A stretch of DNA of 64,000 bases from G965233625 sp965233625 (GTDB lineage Bacteria; Planctomycetota; Planctomycetia; Pirellulales; Pirellulaceae). The stretch spans positions 2,480,001-2,544,000 of the forward strand of contig OZ247499.1 of NCBI GenBank assembly GCA_965233625.1. The letters are read 5' to 3'. Made by a program: the position numbers and the translations under genes. Shown here one piece after another: positions 38,845-48,362 of the stretch (positions are counted from its first letter, which is position 1; each line of letters opens with the position of its first letter). Under the pieces are notes generated by a model that saw nothing but the letters and a program-made list of their open reading frames with translations, was not told where the DNA came from and ran no database searches.

Positions 38845-39984
38845 CTAACGAGGGGCTATCGCCGGACGGCTGAGGTTCGTGGCGTTTCCATCATCGGCCT
38901 TCACATCGCGACGCTCAGCATCTTCAAGGCCCTCTTCAATCAGCGCTGAAGCGTCAGCGTCGTCGTTGCCTTCTGGCTCAGGTGTAACGCCGGTCTTAAT
39001 CAGCGAATGTTCTAAACTGACGAGCACCGAGAAGTGGTCAGAGCCGGTGATCTGTTTACGCGCCAGTTGGCCGACGCGGAATCCATCGGACAACATCACG
39101 TGGTCGATGGGAAAACGCAGTAACGGATATTGCGAATGGAACGTGCCCATGAAGCTACGGCCGATGCGTGGATCTTTCAGACCGCTGATACGTTTGAACA
39201 GCCGCGTTGTGTGCGACCACGCAACGTCGTTGAAATCACCTGCTACGATCCAGCACTCTTCGTTGCGGTCGGCAATCTCACGCGCCACCATAAGCAACTC
39301 CGCATCCCGGACACGGCTATCGCGACGCTCTTCACCCGTTGAATCCAACAGGCCAGGCGGCGTGGGATGGACGCCCACGAAATTCACCGGCTGACCGTTC
39401 TGCAAAGTAAGTTCCGCCCAGATCGTAGCGCGACGCTCTGACACCAGATGCCGCGTCTCCATATTCTGCGTCTCAAGCCGAGTCCAGAGCACCAAGCCGA
39501 GACCCTCGTCGCGAACAACTTCGTGGTGATAGTCAAAATCGCCACGCAATGGCTCTAAGCCTTCGCGCCAGTCTTTGTTGACTTCGATAAGCAGCAGAAT
39601 GTCTGGCGATTCTTCGCGAATCTCAGCGATGACCGCATCATAGCTGTCGTTTTCAATCTTCAGATTCACCACCATCAACCGGGTTGTGGCGGCGGAATCT
39701 GATGCGGTTTCAACTTCGCGGGGCCATAGCGGGCTAAATTGAATCACATGCGAACCCTGCCAGACCAGTACGCATACCAGCATTACGCCCCACACGGCGG
39801 GCTCTGCTTTCGACTCGCAACGCCAGAGGCAGAAGAGCGAGAGACCCAAGACGACGGTTGCCACCATCGTGATCTGCAGACGTGGAAAATCCCACCCCCG
39901 GACAAACCAGAATCCGGTCGGGATAAGCGGCAGTAAAGTGAGAACCAGCAGCAGTACGGCGGGTATGCGGAGAAGCCAGATCAT
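38845..39984 (-). CDS. Endonuclease/exonuclease/phosphatase family membrane protein
   Basis: A 379-aa protein with three N-terminal membrane helices (WLLRIPAVLLLVLTLLPLIP; TMVATVVLGLSLFCLW; WGVMLVCVLVW) and an exposed EEP domain. Catalytic motifs are visible: DILLLIEVNKDW with the metal-binding Glu, GDFNDVAWS, and the terminal SDHFSVLVSLE with the catalytic Asp-His pair. The YafD/EEP family acts on phosphodiesters of nucleic acids or phospholipid/inositol head groups; here the domain probably faces outside the cytoplasm. The C-terminal 45 residues are acidic and disordered. Upstream in-frame Met codons exist (up to 40 residues earlier), so the N-terminus is uncertain. Confidence 0.87.
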   Translation of the reverse strand: MIWLLRIPAVLLLVLTLLPLIPTGFWFVRGWDFPRLQITMVATVVLGLSLFCLWRCESKAEPAVWGVMLVCVLVWQGSHVIQFSPLWPREVETASDSAATTRLMVVNLKIENDSYDAVIAEIREESPDILLLIEVNKDWREGLEPLRGDFDYHHEVVRDEGLGLVLWTRLETQNMETRHLVSERRATIWAELTLQNGQPVNFVGVHPTPPGLLDSTGEERRDSRVRDAELLMVAREIADRNEECWIVAGDFNDVAWSHTTRLFKRISGLKDPRIGRSFMGTFHSQYPLLRFPIDHVMLSDGFRVGQLARKQITGSDHFSVLVSLEHSLIKTGVTPEPEGNDDADASALIEEGLEDAERRDVKADDGNATNLSRPAIAPR

Positions 39985-40149
39985 AAATCTTTGAACAACC
40001 AGGCGGTGCGGGAAAATGAGTCTAGACAACCAGCAACACGAACCAGCGTTTATCATTAGAAAGCGAGGTCTGATTTTTGAACACGTTACCCGCGTGACTG
40101 GCATCTGGCAATATTAGGCTAGGCGCCACGCGGTCCGAAGCGACCACCG

Positions 40150-41805
40150 CTAGGATCGATGCGACTCATCCCCGAACATCGCCCGGAACACCATAATCAT
40201 CCCACTGACGCCGGCAAGCAGGAAAAAGATCGTTGCTACGGTAAAGGTAAACGTCGAATCCGTTTGCATCAGCATGGAGGCGCCGATGATCAGCGCTGCC
40301 AGCACCAGGCCGATAGAAATCCGGTTGGCAATCTTCTGCATTCCCGCCATCAGACGCTTTTCGTCCAGTGCATCAACCTTCACGCTTAACTGATTTGTAG
40401 CCAGCATCTCTGCGATGCGGTTTGCCCTGGACGGCAGTTCCTGCGCAAATTCTGACGCTTCCATCAACGCGTGAAACGCGGACGTCAGTGACAATTTGTT
40501 GGTCGTCTGTTCACGCAGAATTTCCGACGCGCGGTCACGCAGCGCCGCGTTGGGATCAAATTCGGGCGATAGCGTGGTGAGCACTTTGTCGAGGTTCAAC
40601 AGCGTCTTACCGAGCATGGTCACTTCATTAGGCAGACGCAGGCCATGTTTGCCAGCGGTGCGTTGAATTTCCATAACGATTGTACCGGCCTGCAGCTGTT
40701 CGACATTCTTCTGATAGTGTTCGGTCACCAGCGCAGTTATAGCGCGGGTGAATTCGGCCTCGTCAAATGTCTCCCGCGGACGCCCGAGTTGCACCGCGAC
40801 GCGTGCGGCTTCAGCCCCCATACCGTCGGCGATGGAAAGCAATAGCTTGAGCAGACGTTGCTGCAATTGCGGCCCGACACGGGTGACCATGCCGAAGTCG
40901 ATCAACGCGAGCCGGTGATCGTGCGTCAGAATCAGATTGCCCGGGTGCGGGTCGGAATGGAAACATCCATCCACCAGCACCTGTTTCAGATACGCGTCGA
41001 ACAGTTCACGGGCGAGTCCGTGCCGGTCAAGTTCCAGCAGCACGGCCGGGCTGATATCAGGGACCTTCACACCGGGTATGTACTCCATGGTGATGACCCG
41101 CGTGCTGGTGTAGCTATCGATCGGCCGCGGGACCACAATGCGCGGGAATCTAGCCATGTTGCTCGCCAACGTACGGGCGTTTTCAGCTTCCCGCTGATAG
41201 TCCAGTTCCTGCACGATCGTTTCACGCAAGGAAGCGACAATATCGACAAGTCCTGCCTCTTTGCCAAAGTCGGTGTTCGCATCAAGGAATTCTGCGAGTT
41301 CGCCCAGTGCTTCAAGGTCCGTCACGATCTGCTTTCGCACACCGGGCCGCTGCACCTTCACAATCACCTCGCGGCCGTCGCGGAGTGTAGCGCGGTGCAC
41401 CTGCCCCAGAGAGGCCGACGCTAACGGCTTTTCATTGAACGTGTCGAAGCCCCGGCTGATCCGCAGTGCGAGTTCATCGGCGATTGTGCTGCGGACTTCC
41501 TCCACAGGTATGGGCTTCACATCGTCCTGCAGCCGGCTTAAGGCGTGCAAATAGGCTTCTGGCAGTAGATCGGCGCGGGTCGAGAGCAGTTGTGCAAGCT
41601 TGACGAACGTCGGGCCGCGGCTCTCCAGATCCTCCGCCAGCGCCTCTGGTCCGGCGTCGCCGTCCTGCTGATCCTCCGGGGCAAGGTGGCCGGCAAGGGC
41701 TTCTGGAAGCCCGGCAGCGCGTGCGATGTCTCCACGACCGTATTTGAACAGTAAACCTGCGATGTCTGCGTAACGGCCGACCAGACTTGGTTTCAATGAA
41801 AGCAT
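40150..41805 (-). CDS. ABC1/UbiB/AarF family atypical kinase
   Basis: A 551-aa protein of the UbiB/COQ8 protein-kinase-like family, linked in other organisms to ubiquinone and isoprenoid lipid biology. Family features are GPTFVKLAQLLSTRADLLP (the KxGQ motif, here Lys69-Leu-Ala71-Gln72, so Gly is replaced by Ala), the Ala-rich loop ASASLGQVH in place of a P-loop, VIVKVQRPG, the catalytic-type segment FHSDPHPGN and LIDFGMV. Two C-terminal membrane helices (ISIGLVLAALIIGASML; FTVATIFFLLAGVSGMIMVF) anchor it. ATPase activity rather than protein kinase activity is the current view of the family. It is monocistronic, divergent from the histidine kinase operon. Confidence 0.93.
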   Translation of the reverse strand: MLSLKPSLVGRYADIAGLLFKYGRGDIARAAGLPEALAGHLAPEDQQDGDAGPEALAEDLESRGPTFVKLAQLLSTRADLLPEAYLHALSRLQDDVKPIPVEEVRSTIADELALRISRGFDTFNEKPLASASLGQVHRATLRDGREVIVKVQRPGVRKQIVTDLEALGELAEFLDANTDFGKEAGLVDIVASLRETIVQELDYQREAENARTLASNMARFPRIVVPRPIDSYTSTRVITMEYIPGVKVPDISPAVLLELDRHGLARELFDAYLKQVLVDGCFHSDPHPGNLILTHDHRLALIDFGMVTRVGPQLQQRLLKLLLSIADGMGAEAARVAVQLGRPRETFDEAEFTRAITALVTEHYQKNVEQLQAGTIVMEIQRTAGKHGLRLPNEVTMLGKTLLNLDKVLTTLSPEFDPNAALRDRASEILREQTTNKLSLTSAFHALMEASEFAQELPSRANRIAEMLATNQLSVKVDALDEKRLMAGMQKIANRISIGLVLAALIIGASMLMQTDSTFTFTVATIFFLLAGVSGMIMVFRAMFGDESHRS

Positions 41806-42210
41806 CTTCTATCCCGGTGATTCAATCGCGGTGTCTTCAGTCATTCAAGTAGCAAACTTCACGCCCCACCAACCCGAGTGGGGTAAGAGCAAAGTCCGTA
41901 CCACTACGAAGATCCGCGCAAGAGCATTGCAGGTACGGGAGTAACGCTGTCGAAAAGTAGTAATTTGGTGTGCGATATGCCGCCAACTTGGTCGCAAATC
42001 GCTCAGACAGCGTTAGAATAAGTGAATTATTATCACCGTCGGTACGGTTTTCGCGGCGTCTGGCCATCATAGGCAGCATTCGGCGCGCTTTCTGCATCGT
42101 TGAGGGATCCGTCGCAGCCTCCCCCTCTCTTGCCCCACCAGTCCTTGTCGGGTGTGTTTCGCGGAGGCGGTCATGGAACGGTGATTGGGTTCGGTTTTTT
42201 TGTTGATACG
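41806..42210. other. Intergenic region between divergent aarF-like and kinase operons
   Basis: This 405-bp stretch has no convincing gene. A small stem CCCCAC-N8-GTGGGG lies at 41864-41883. A weak sigma-54-like GG-N10-GC arrangement (GG at 42082, GC at 42094) precedes the small membrane protein and kinase genes, but such spacing occurs by chance and it has three mismatches to consensus. A 130-codon minus-strand open frame here has no protein-like features. Confidence 0.45.
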
Positions 42211-42453
42211 ATGAGATATTTTCAGTCAACGACGTCGAGGGCGATGATTGTGGGTGCGCTGCTCATAGTTGTCCTGGTGTCCATCGGTGTTCTGTCTGGC
42301 ATCGTGCAGTGGCAACCTGCGCCGATCCCAGCAACAGACGCCGGGATCGAGACCCCAGTCGTCAAAGAACCTAAACCGGGCGGCGATGCACCTGAAGATC
42401 CGAAACCGCCACCCGTCGAGCCGGGTGGAGCGATTATTGAAGATGGCAACTGA
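42211..42453 (+). CDS. Small single-pass membrane protein with Pro-rich tail
   Basis: An 80-aa hypothetical protein: a short N-terminus, one membrane helix (AMIVGALLIVVLVSIGVLSG) and an extracytoplasmic Pro/Gly/Glu-rich tail (PVVKEPKPGGDAPEDPKPPP). It has no known domain. The histidine kinase gene begins 13 nt after its stop, so it is probably co-expressed with the kinase and might be a small accessory or sensor subunit; that is inference from position only. The start is the Met immediately before the hydrophobic region; the reading frame is open for 37 more codons upstream. Confidence 0.55.
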   Translation: MRYFQSTTSRAMIVGALLIVVLVSIGVLSGIVQWQPAPIPATDAGIETPVVKEPKPGGDAPEDPKPPPVEPGGAIIEDGN

Positions 42454-42466
42454 CCCGGTTTAATTT

Positions 42467-44803
42467 ATGCGGAACTACCTTGTCGCCACGTTGGGAGTGG
42501 GAGTCGCGTTCGCAGCGCACATCATCATTCATTCGTTCAGCGACGACTCAGCCGGACTTTGGCTACTTTGTAGTGCGGCAATTCTATTCGCAGCGTGGGT
42601 CGGCGGCCTTCGGGTGGGGTTTTACGCTCTCGGACTAACCTTTGTGCTCTGCACGGGATTTCTCCTTCACTTCTCGCCCGGCAAGTGGGTGCTTGGCCCC
42701 ACCCAGGTGCTTGAGCTCACAGTGTTCCTTTTCCAGGGCATTCTGATCTCCGCCTTATGCGGCGACCTACGTAGCACCAACGAGCGATCCTTACGTTACC
42801 AGCGGGAACTAGAAGACGCTCTCGAAGAGGTGCAGAGTGCACGGACCGAAGCAGAGGAAGCAAACCGCGCTCAGCACGAATTTCTGGCCAACACCAGCCA
42901 CGAACTGCGTACCCCTGTAAATGCGATTTTAGGCCTGACACAGTTTTCTCTGAAAGCGGAAGAACTTTCTGAAGGAATCCGCGACAACCTGGAAACCGTG
43001 ACTGACTCTGCCCGCTCGCTACTGCGGCTTCTGAACGACTTGCTCGACTACTCGAAGATCGAAGCCGGAAGTTTTGACCTGCGACCCCGGCGGTTCACTT
43101 TTCACGATGTGCTGGAACGTGCGGTGCGCACGCATTCGGCTGCCGCATCTTCAAAGGGCCTTGAGCTGGCCTGTATGGTTACCTCGGATATTCCGGCTGA
43201 GCTGATCGGCGATCCGGAACGCTTTGGACAGATTGTCTCCAATCTGACAGGCAACGCGGTAAAATTCACCTCGCAGGGCGAAGTGTTTGTACGGGCCGAA
43301 CTGGTCAAAGAAACAAGCCGCCGCGTGACCATCAAGGTCCTGGTGCGTGATACGGGTATCGGGATTCCCGAAAATCAGCAGCGGAATATCTTTCACGCGT
43401 TCCGGCAGGTTGACGCTTCGAACACACGGCAGAAAGGCGGCGTGGGCCTAGGTCTGGCCATTGTGAGCGAAGTCAGTGCGCAGATGGGCGGCGAAGCAGG
43501 TGTGGTCAGCCAACCTGGCGAAGGCAGCACCTTCTTCTTCACGGCCAACCTGCGCAAACCCAAGAAGTCACAGGAACGGAAGACGCAAACCCGCAACCTG
43601 CTGGCGATGCTGCACGGCCTGAAAGTCCTGGTTGTGGATGACAGTCCGACCAGCCGTGAAATCGTGGCCGAAATGCTCAGCAACTGGGCGATGAATCCGG
43701 TAGCGGTCGATGACGCTGAGGCTGCGATTGAAAAGTTGAAAGACGACAAAGACATCCAGCTGATGATCGTCGACGCGCTGATGCCGGAGACCGACGGTTT
43801 TGAGCTGGTGGAAGAACTCCAGGATGACCACGAGCGCCCAACGCTGCTCATGCTTTCAGCCGCCGACCGCGCGACCTTTGCAGACCGCTTGAAGAAATTG
43901 AATCTGGCCGGCTGCATTGAAAAACCGATTTCGCAGTCGGACCTGCTCGACGCCATTGTGCAGGCGTTGCGAGGTGAAGCGAGCGATGTGGTGGATGCAA
44001 CGCAGATTCCCGAATCTGTCTCGCTGACATTGCGTGTTCTGCTGGTGGAAGACACTCCCGCCAACCAGAAGGTTGTTACGCGGGTTCTGCAACACCGCGG
44101 ACATCAGGTGGAAATCGCCACCAACGGGCGGGAAGGTATTGAGATGGCGTCGCAGGGTGACTTCGACTGCATCCTGATGGATGTGCAGATGCCGACCATG
44201 GATGGCTTCCAGGCTACCGCTGCAATACGTGAGCTTGATGATCCAGAGAAGTCAAACACGCCCATCATCGCGATGACCGCACACGCGATGACCGGCGATC
44301 GTGAAAAGTGCCTGGCTGCGGGAATGGACGGGTATATCGCCAAGCCAATCGACATCGACGATCTTCTGGAAATCGTCGAGAGCTTTGGCTCCGGCACGCC
44401 GCCCGCGCAGCGTGCGAGACTAACCAGAAACGAAAGCGATATGAAAGACACGACCGGCGCCGCCGAGGCGCCCATCTGGGACGAGGCGTCCGCTATGAAA
44501 CGCCTGCAGGGGAACCGCGAACTACTTGATGACCTGATCGGCTACTTCCTCGAAGATTCGCCAGGACTCATCACGCAGTTGAAGACCGCCTGTGCAGAAG
44601 GAAATGCAAACGAAGCAGAACGCGCCGCCCACAGCTTGAAAGGGCTTGCCCGGGGTTTTTCCGCATCCGGCGCCGCCGCGGTTGCCAGTGAGGCGGAAGA
44701 CCTTTCCCGTGAGAACCGGCTACCAGAGGTCGCGGAGATACTCGGCCTTGTCGAGATACATTTCCAGAACCTCGCAAAAGCGCTGCAAACATCGCGAAGC
44801 TGA
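42467..44803 (+). CDS. Hybrid histidine kinase with two receiver domains and Hpt
   Basis: A 778-aa membrane-bound phosphorelay kinase. The N-terminus has three to four hydrophobic helices (about residues 1-105) without a large sensor domain, then a coiled coil, HisKA with phospho-acceptor His145 in ANTSHELRTPVNAI, HATPase_c with NLTGNAVKFT and DTGIGIPENQQ, receiver 1 (VLVVDDSPTSRE, Asp436), receiver 2 (VLLVEDTPANQK, Asp572) and a C-terminal Hpt domain with His722 in AAHSLKGLARG. It thus carries all four relay modules and can phosphorylate a separate regulator. The facing NtrC-type regulator gene, whose stop lies 36 nt away, is the natural candidate partner. Confidence 0.96.
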   Translation: MRNYLVATLGVGVAFAAHIIIHSFSDDSAGLWLLCSAAILFAAWVGGLRVGFYALGLTFVLCTGFLLHFSPGKWVLGPTQVLELTVFLFQGILISALCGDLRSTNERSLRYQRELEDALEEVQSARTEAEEANRAQHEFLANTSHELRTPVNAILGLTQFSLKAEELSEGIRDNLETVTDSARSLLRLLNDLLDYSKIEAGSFDLRPRRFTFHDVLERAVRTHSAAASSKGLELACMVTSDIPAELIGDPERFGQIVSNLTGNAVKFTSQGEVFVRAELVKETSRRVTIKVLVRDTGIGIPENQQRNIFHAFRQVDASNTRQKGGVGLGLAIVSEVSAQMGGEAGVVSQPGEGSTFFFTANLRKPKKSQERKTQTRNLLAMLHGLKVLVVDDSPTSREIVAEMLSNWAMNPVAVDDAEAAIEKLKDDKDIQLMIVDALMPETDGFELVEELQDDHERPTLLMLSAADRATFADRLKKLNLAGCIEKPISQSDLLDAIVQALRGEASDVVDATQIPESVSLTLRVLLVEDTPANQKVVTRVLQHRGHQVEIATNGREGIEMASQGDFDCILMDVQMPTMDGFQATAAIRELDDPEKSNTPIIAMTAHAMTGDREKCLAAGMDGYIAKPIDIDDLLEIVESFGSGTPPAQRARLTRNESDMKDTTGAAEAPIWDEASAMKRLQGNRELLDDLIGYFLEDSPGLITQLKTACAEGNANEAERAAHSLKGLARGFSASGAAAVASEAEDLSRENRLPEVAEILGLVEIHFQNLAKALQTSRS

Positions 44804-44839
44804 TTCGCCTGGGCTGCCGTGCTAATGGTCGCTGCCAGA

Positions 44840-46291
44840 CTACTCGTCCGACTTGTCAACCTTGACGACCTGCTCCAGCGAAATGTTCCACATTCGCAGC
44901 TTATTACGCAAGCTGCCACGCGTGATGCCCAGCATCTCTGCCGCCTGCGTCTGGTTGCCTTCGGTGTGTTGCAGAACGACGGGCAGGAGCCGTTTTTCCA
45001 ACCATTCAACGCACTCGGCATAGAGATCCGAAGTTTCACAATCGATACGTTGCCGCAAAAACTCTTCGAATGCATCGCCGGCCGCCGCCGCTTTCCCGCC
45101 GGGAGCCTGTTCCTGAACAGACTCCGGAAGGTTGTCCTGCGTAATCAACGGCCCGTTACTTTGGATTGCCGACTGCTTCAGCACCGCCCGGAGTTCGCGG
45201 ACGTTGCCCGGCCACTTGTGCCGTTTTAGAAGTTCCTCTGCTTCTGGAGAGAGCCGCAGCGAACCGGCGCCAAGTTGCTTTCCGAGCTGCCGCAAAAAGT
45301 AATGGATGAGCAGATCGACATCATCGCCCCGGGCGCGGAGCGGCGGCAGTTCAATGGTGAAACCGTTCAATCGGTAAAACAGGTCGGCGCGGAATGATTC
45401 GTCCTCGACCATCTGTTCCAGATCACGGTGTGTGGCCGCAATGACGCGCACATCGACCTTCACCAGATTGTTACCGCCCACCCGTTCAAACTCCTGCTCC
45501 TGCAAAACCCTGAGCATTTTGGCTTGCAGGACGGGCGGCATATCGCCAATCTCATCGAGAAAGATCACACCGCCGTCGCATTGTTCAAACTTGCCTTTGC
45601 GTTGCTGATCGGCGCCGGTGAAGGCGCCTTTCTCGTGCCCGAACAATTCACTCTCTAGCAGATTCTCTGGCAACGCCGCGCAGTTCACCGCCAGGAAAGG
45701 CTTTCCAGCCCGCTGGCTGTAGTGATAGATCGCCCGTGCGACCAGCTCTTTACCCGTTCCGCTTTCACCGTGGATTAGCACTGTGACGTCTTCGTTCGCA
45801 ACGCGACCGACGTTCTTATACACCTCCATCATGGCGGCGCTGCTGCCGACAAGGTGCCCGGCATCGTCGTTATCGGGCGATTGGCCACCCAGCGTTTCGC
45901 CGGGGATTTTCACCGGCTGCCGCATGAGCCGGCTGATCTCGAACATCTCAAGCACTTTATCGTGAACTTGAGGCAGCTCCAGCGGCTTCAGCAGAAAATC
46001 GTGGGCGCCCAGACGCATCGCCTGAATCGCCACTTCGCTGGCGCCGCCGCTGGTGATGAAGATGATCGGCGTCTTAGGGGCCAGCGCCTGAATCTTGGGA
46101 AAGAGTTCCAGACCGGAAATCTCTGGAAGCATAATATCCAGGAGAATCGCATCGGGCTGCTGACTGCCAAGTATCTCGAGCGCTTTCGCGGCTTCGTTTG
46201 CCGCTAAGACTTCCGCGTTCGCATCTTTAAGTGCTGCCTGCACCATTCGCAGCACGCTCCGGTCATCATCAATTACCAGCAGTTGGGGCAT
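44840..46291 (-). CDS. Sigma-54-dependent response regulator (NtrC family)
   Basis: A 483-aa regulator with receiver (DDD at residues 8-10, phospho-acceptor Asp52 in LLDIMLP, Lys in LLKPLELPQ), AAA+ activator domain (Walker A GESGTGKE at about residue 173, GAFTGA loop at about 220, Walker B GGVIFLDEIGDMP) and a C-terminal Fis-type helix-turn-helix (NQTQAAEMLGITRGSLRNKL). The GAFTGA loop, essential for remodelling sigma-54 RNA polymerase, is intact. It is expected to drive sigma-54 promoters when phosphorylated. Good sigma-54 sites occur at 48.6 kb and 51.7 kb in this window. Convergent with the hybrid kinase and followed upstream by the AI-2E permease gene in the same orientation. Confidence 0.96.
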   Translation of the reverse strand: MPQLLVIDDDRSVLRMVQAALKDANAEVLAANEAAKALEILGSQQPDAILLDIMLPEISGLELFPKIQALAPKTPIIFITSGGASEVAIQAMRLGAHDFLLKPLELPQVHDKVLEMFEISRLMRQPVKIPGETLGGQSPDNDDAGHLVGSSAAMMEVYKNVGRVANEDVTVLIHGESGTGKELVARAIYHYSQRAGKPFLAVNCAALPENLLESELFGHEKGAFTGADQQRKGKFEQCDGGVIFLDEIGDMPPVLQAKMLRVLQEQEFERVGGNNLVKVDVRVIAATHRDLEQMVEDESFRADLFYRLNGFTIELPPLRARGDDVDLLIHYFLRQLGKQLGAGSLRLSPEAEELLKRHKWPGNVRELRAVLKQSAIQSNGPLITQDNLPESVQEQAPGGKAAAAGDAFEEFLRQRIDCETSDLYAECVEWLEKRLLPVVLQHTEGNQTQAAEMLGITRGSLRNKLRMWNISLEQVVKVDKSDE

Positions 46292-46379
46292 CTAAACTTC
46301 TCAAAGTCAAACGGCGGAATCTTCACAACCACAGATTCTAACTGTCGCGTTCGCAAACCGACAAGCGGTTACGAGCGAA

Positions 46380-48305
46380 TTAACCCGGCGTGTACGCTGG
46401 TTCCAACGATGCATCGCCGGGTTCCTCACCTTCTTCTGCTAACGAACCCGATGGCGACTCTTCCAGCGCACTCAGCCCGTCCGAGATGGTAAGTACAGTA
46501 GCGTCCGCGCCGGCCTTCCTCAGCCGGGTAACAAGGCGCTCTTCAAGTTTTGCATTCCACATGCCCGCAATAATATGCGTGTCTGGAAGCTGCTCATGAA
46601 CAAGCGCTACAGCCTTACGGCAGCTTGCGAATGCATTAGGAGTAACGGATGAGATAACCACGCAGCCCGGCGCTTCAGCTTTCAGCCACTCCAGCGCTGC
46701 CTCAGGATCGTCGTATCCCTGGCACGCCAGTACGGTGTGGCCTCTGGCGCCTGCCAGTTGCGCGAAAATAACGCCCGCAATGTGGTCTGCGTGACCATTG
46801 GCAGCGAGGCAAACCACGGGCACAGACCGCCCGACATCCACGCGGCGTGCAGATGCTTCTTCCGCAGCGGCGCCTTCGGTGGCCGTATTACTTGCCGCTG
46901 TCATGTCGTAGGACTGGCCCAGCTCGTCAACAATTTCAGCGACCGAATCGTAAACGAACTGCTCTTCATCATCGCCCAACCTGCCGCTGCGGCGGTCGCG
47001 TTCGGCCAGGTAGATGGCAGGCACCAGAATCTCGTCGTACAGCTCTTCCAGACTGCCGTCTTTCAGGAAGTCCAGTACCACCGTCTTCGCTTCGCCGTAG
47101 TCATGCGCCAGCAAGCGTTGATAGAAACGGTAACGCAACTGCAAAGGCGGCTCGTCGGCGAGCAACACGTTGATAAAAGAAAGCTGGGGTACATGCCGGG
47201 CAAGCACCGTCACACACACGGTAAGCGGCAATGCGAGAATCAGTCCCATCGGACCCCAGAGCCACGTCCAGAACACCGCGGCTGCAATGATGCCGATCAT
47301 CGAGACGCCGATCGTTTCGCCATAGAGATAAGGCTCAATAAAGTTCCCCATCACCAGTTCAACCACGGCGAACATTGTGAAAATCCCGATCGGCTGAATC
47401 CAGCCTTCAAACACGGCCAACGAGAGCAGCGTGGGAGCCAAGGCGCCCACCAGATTTCCCAGAAACGGCACGAACCGGACAACCGCCGCCATCAACCCCC
47501 ACAGCAGCGCGTTGGGGATTCCAAACAGCCACAACCCCGTAACCACAATAACGCCGTAAGTTGCGTTGATTAAACACTGCATCAACAAGAAGCGGCTGAC
47601 CCTCCGGCCAGCATCGTCCAGGGCCTGCGTCGTCATGTACACGCGCCCGGTTCCCGCCAGGCGGATCACCCGGTCTCTCAAGTCACCCCGGCCCAGGAGC
47701 ATGAAGATGGCGAACAGGATGATGATGGTTGCGTTACCTACGGGCGTGATCAACGGCCCCAGATAGCTCTGCAACAGGGAAAGCGCTTTCGGATCATCTT
47801 CCACAACACGCACTGGCAGTACGCCATCGGGACTCAGTAAGCTTGTCAGCAGTGTCGTGTTCTTGGCCTTTTCGGCACGCTTGGTTACTTCGGCGTTCTC
47901 TAGCTCTTCCTCGATCTTGTCGACCGTCTTCGTTACATCCGAAAACATGCCGGGACCGTTACCGCGGATGGCGCGGACGCGTGCGATCAGGTTTTCCTCG
48001 TATTTCGGCAGAGCCTCCGCCAAGTCCAGCGCCTGCCGCGTTACAAGCGCCGCTAGGCCGCAAGTGATCAAAAACGCCACTGCCACAGTGATGACCACAG
48101 ACAAGATCCTGCCGAACCGCAATTTCTCCAACGCACGCACAAGCGGAGCCAGCAGGAAGCTCAGCAACACCGCCATCGCAAACGGCAACAGAATTTCACG
48201 AGCTAAATAGAACACGGCGACGATCGCCGCTGCCACACCAATCGCCCGTAGGGTGGCGCCTAATGGTGGATTCTGAGTTGACGGGCTAATTGGGGCGGGT
48301 GACAT
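46380..48305 (-). CDS. AI-2E family permease fused to a cobalamin-binding-like domain
   Basis: A 641-aa protein. The first about 350 residues form an AI-2E family transporter (former UPF0118/PerM) with about eight helices, beginning AIGVAAAIVAVFYLAREILL and ending with the typical GPMGLILALPLTVCVTVL. Unusually, another 270 residues follow: a helical linker (YRFYQRLLAHDYGEAKTVVL, resembling the N-terminal helical part of B12-binding modules) and a Rossmann-like domain (PVVCLAANGHADHIAG ... GCVVISSVTPNAF ... IIAGMW) like MerR/CarH-type cobalamin domains, with a degenerate DxHxxG motif. It may sense a ligand and gate the permease; this is speculation. A weak sigma-54-like site lies 58 bases upstream. 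Confidence 0.88.
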   Translation of the reverse strand: MSPAPISPSTQNPPLGATLRAIGVAAAIVAVFYLAREILLPFAMAVLLSFLLAPLVRALEKLRFGRILSVVITVAVAFLITCGLAALVTRQALDLAEALPKYEENLIARVRAIRGNGPGMFSDVTKTVDKIEEELENAEVTKRAEKAKNTTLLTSLLSPDGVLPVRVVEDDPKALSLLQSYLGPLITPVGNATIIILFAIFMLLGRGDLRDRVIRLAGTGRVYMTTQALDDAGRRVSRFLLMQCLINATYGVIVVTGLWLFGIPNALLWGLMAAVVRFVPFLGNLVGALAPTLLSLAVFEGWIQPIGIFTMFAVVELVMGNFIEPYLYGETIGVSMIGIIAAAVFWTWLWGPMGLILALPLTVCVTVLARHVPQLSFINVLLADEPPLQLRYRFYQRLLAHDYGEAKTVVLDFLKDGSLEELYDEILVPAIYLAERDRRSGRLGDDEEQFVYDSVAEIVDELGQSYDMTAASNTATEGAAAEEASARRVDVGRSVPVVCLAANGHADHIAGVIFAQLAGARGHTVLACQGYDDPEAALEWLKAEAPGCVVISSVTPNAFASCRKAVALVHEQLPDTHIIAGMWNAKLEERLVTRLRKAGADATVLTISDGLSALEESPSGSLAEEGEEPGDASLEPAYTPG

Positions 48306-48362
48306 CTACGCTTTGCTCTTGAAGATTCAAATATCGACCTCGAAACCTATTAAATGCGTAGC

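Noticed and set aside
42081..42096. Sigma-54-like GG-N10-GC arrangement before the kinase operon
   Set aside because: Three mismatches to the consensus; this spacing is expected by chance in a region of this length.
41837..42229. 130-codon open frame on the minus strand in the 41.8-42.2 kb intergenic region
   Set aside because: No domain-like pattern, no ribosome binding site and a composition unlike neighbouring proteins; probably chance.
46737..47573. 278-codon open frame antisense to the AI-2E permease
   Set aside because: A shadow of the real gene; low-complexity His/Arg/Gln-rich product with no protein-like pattern.
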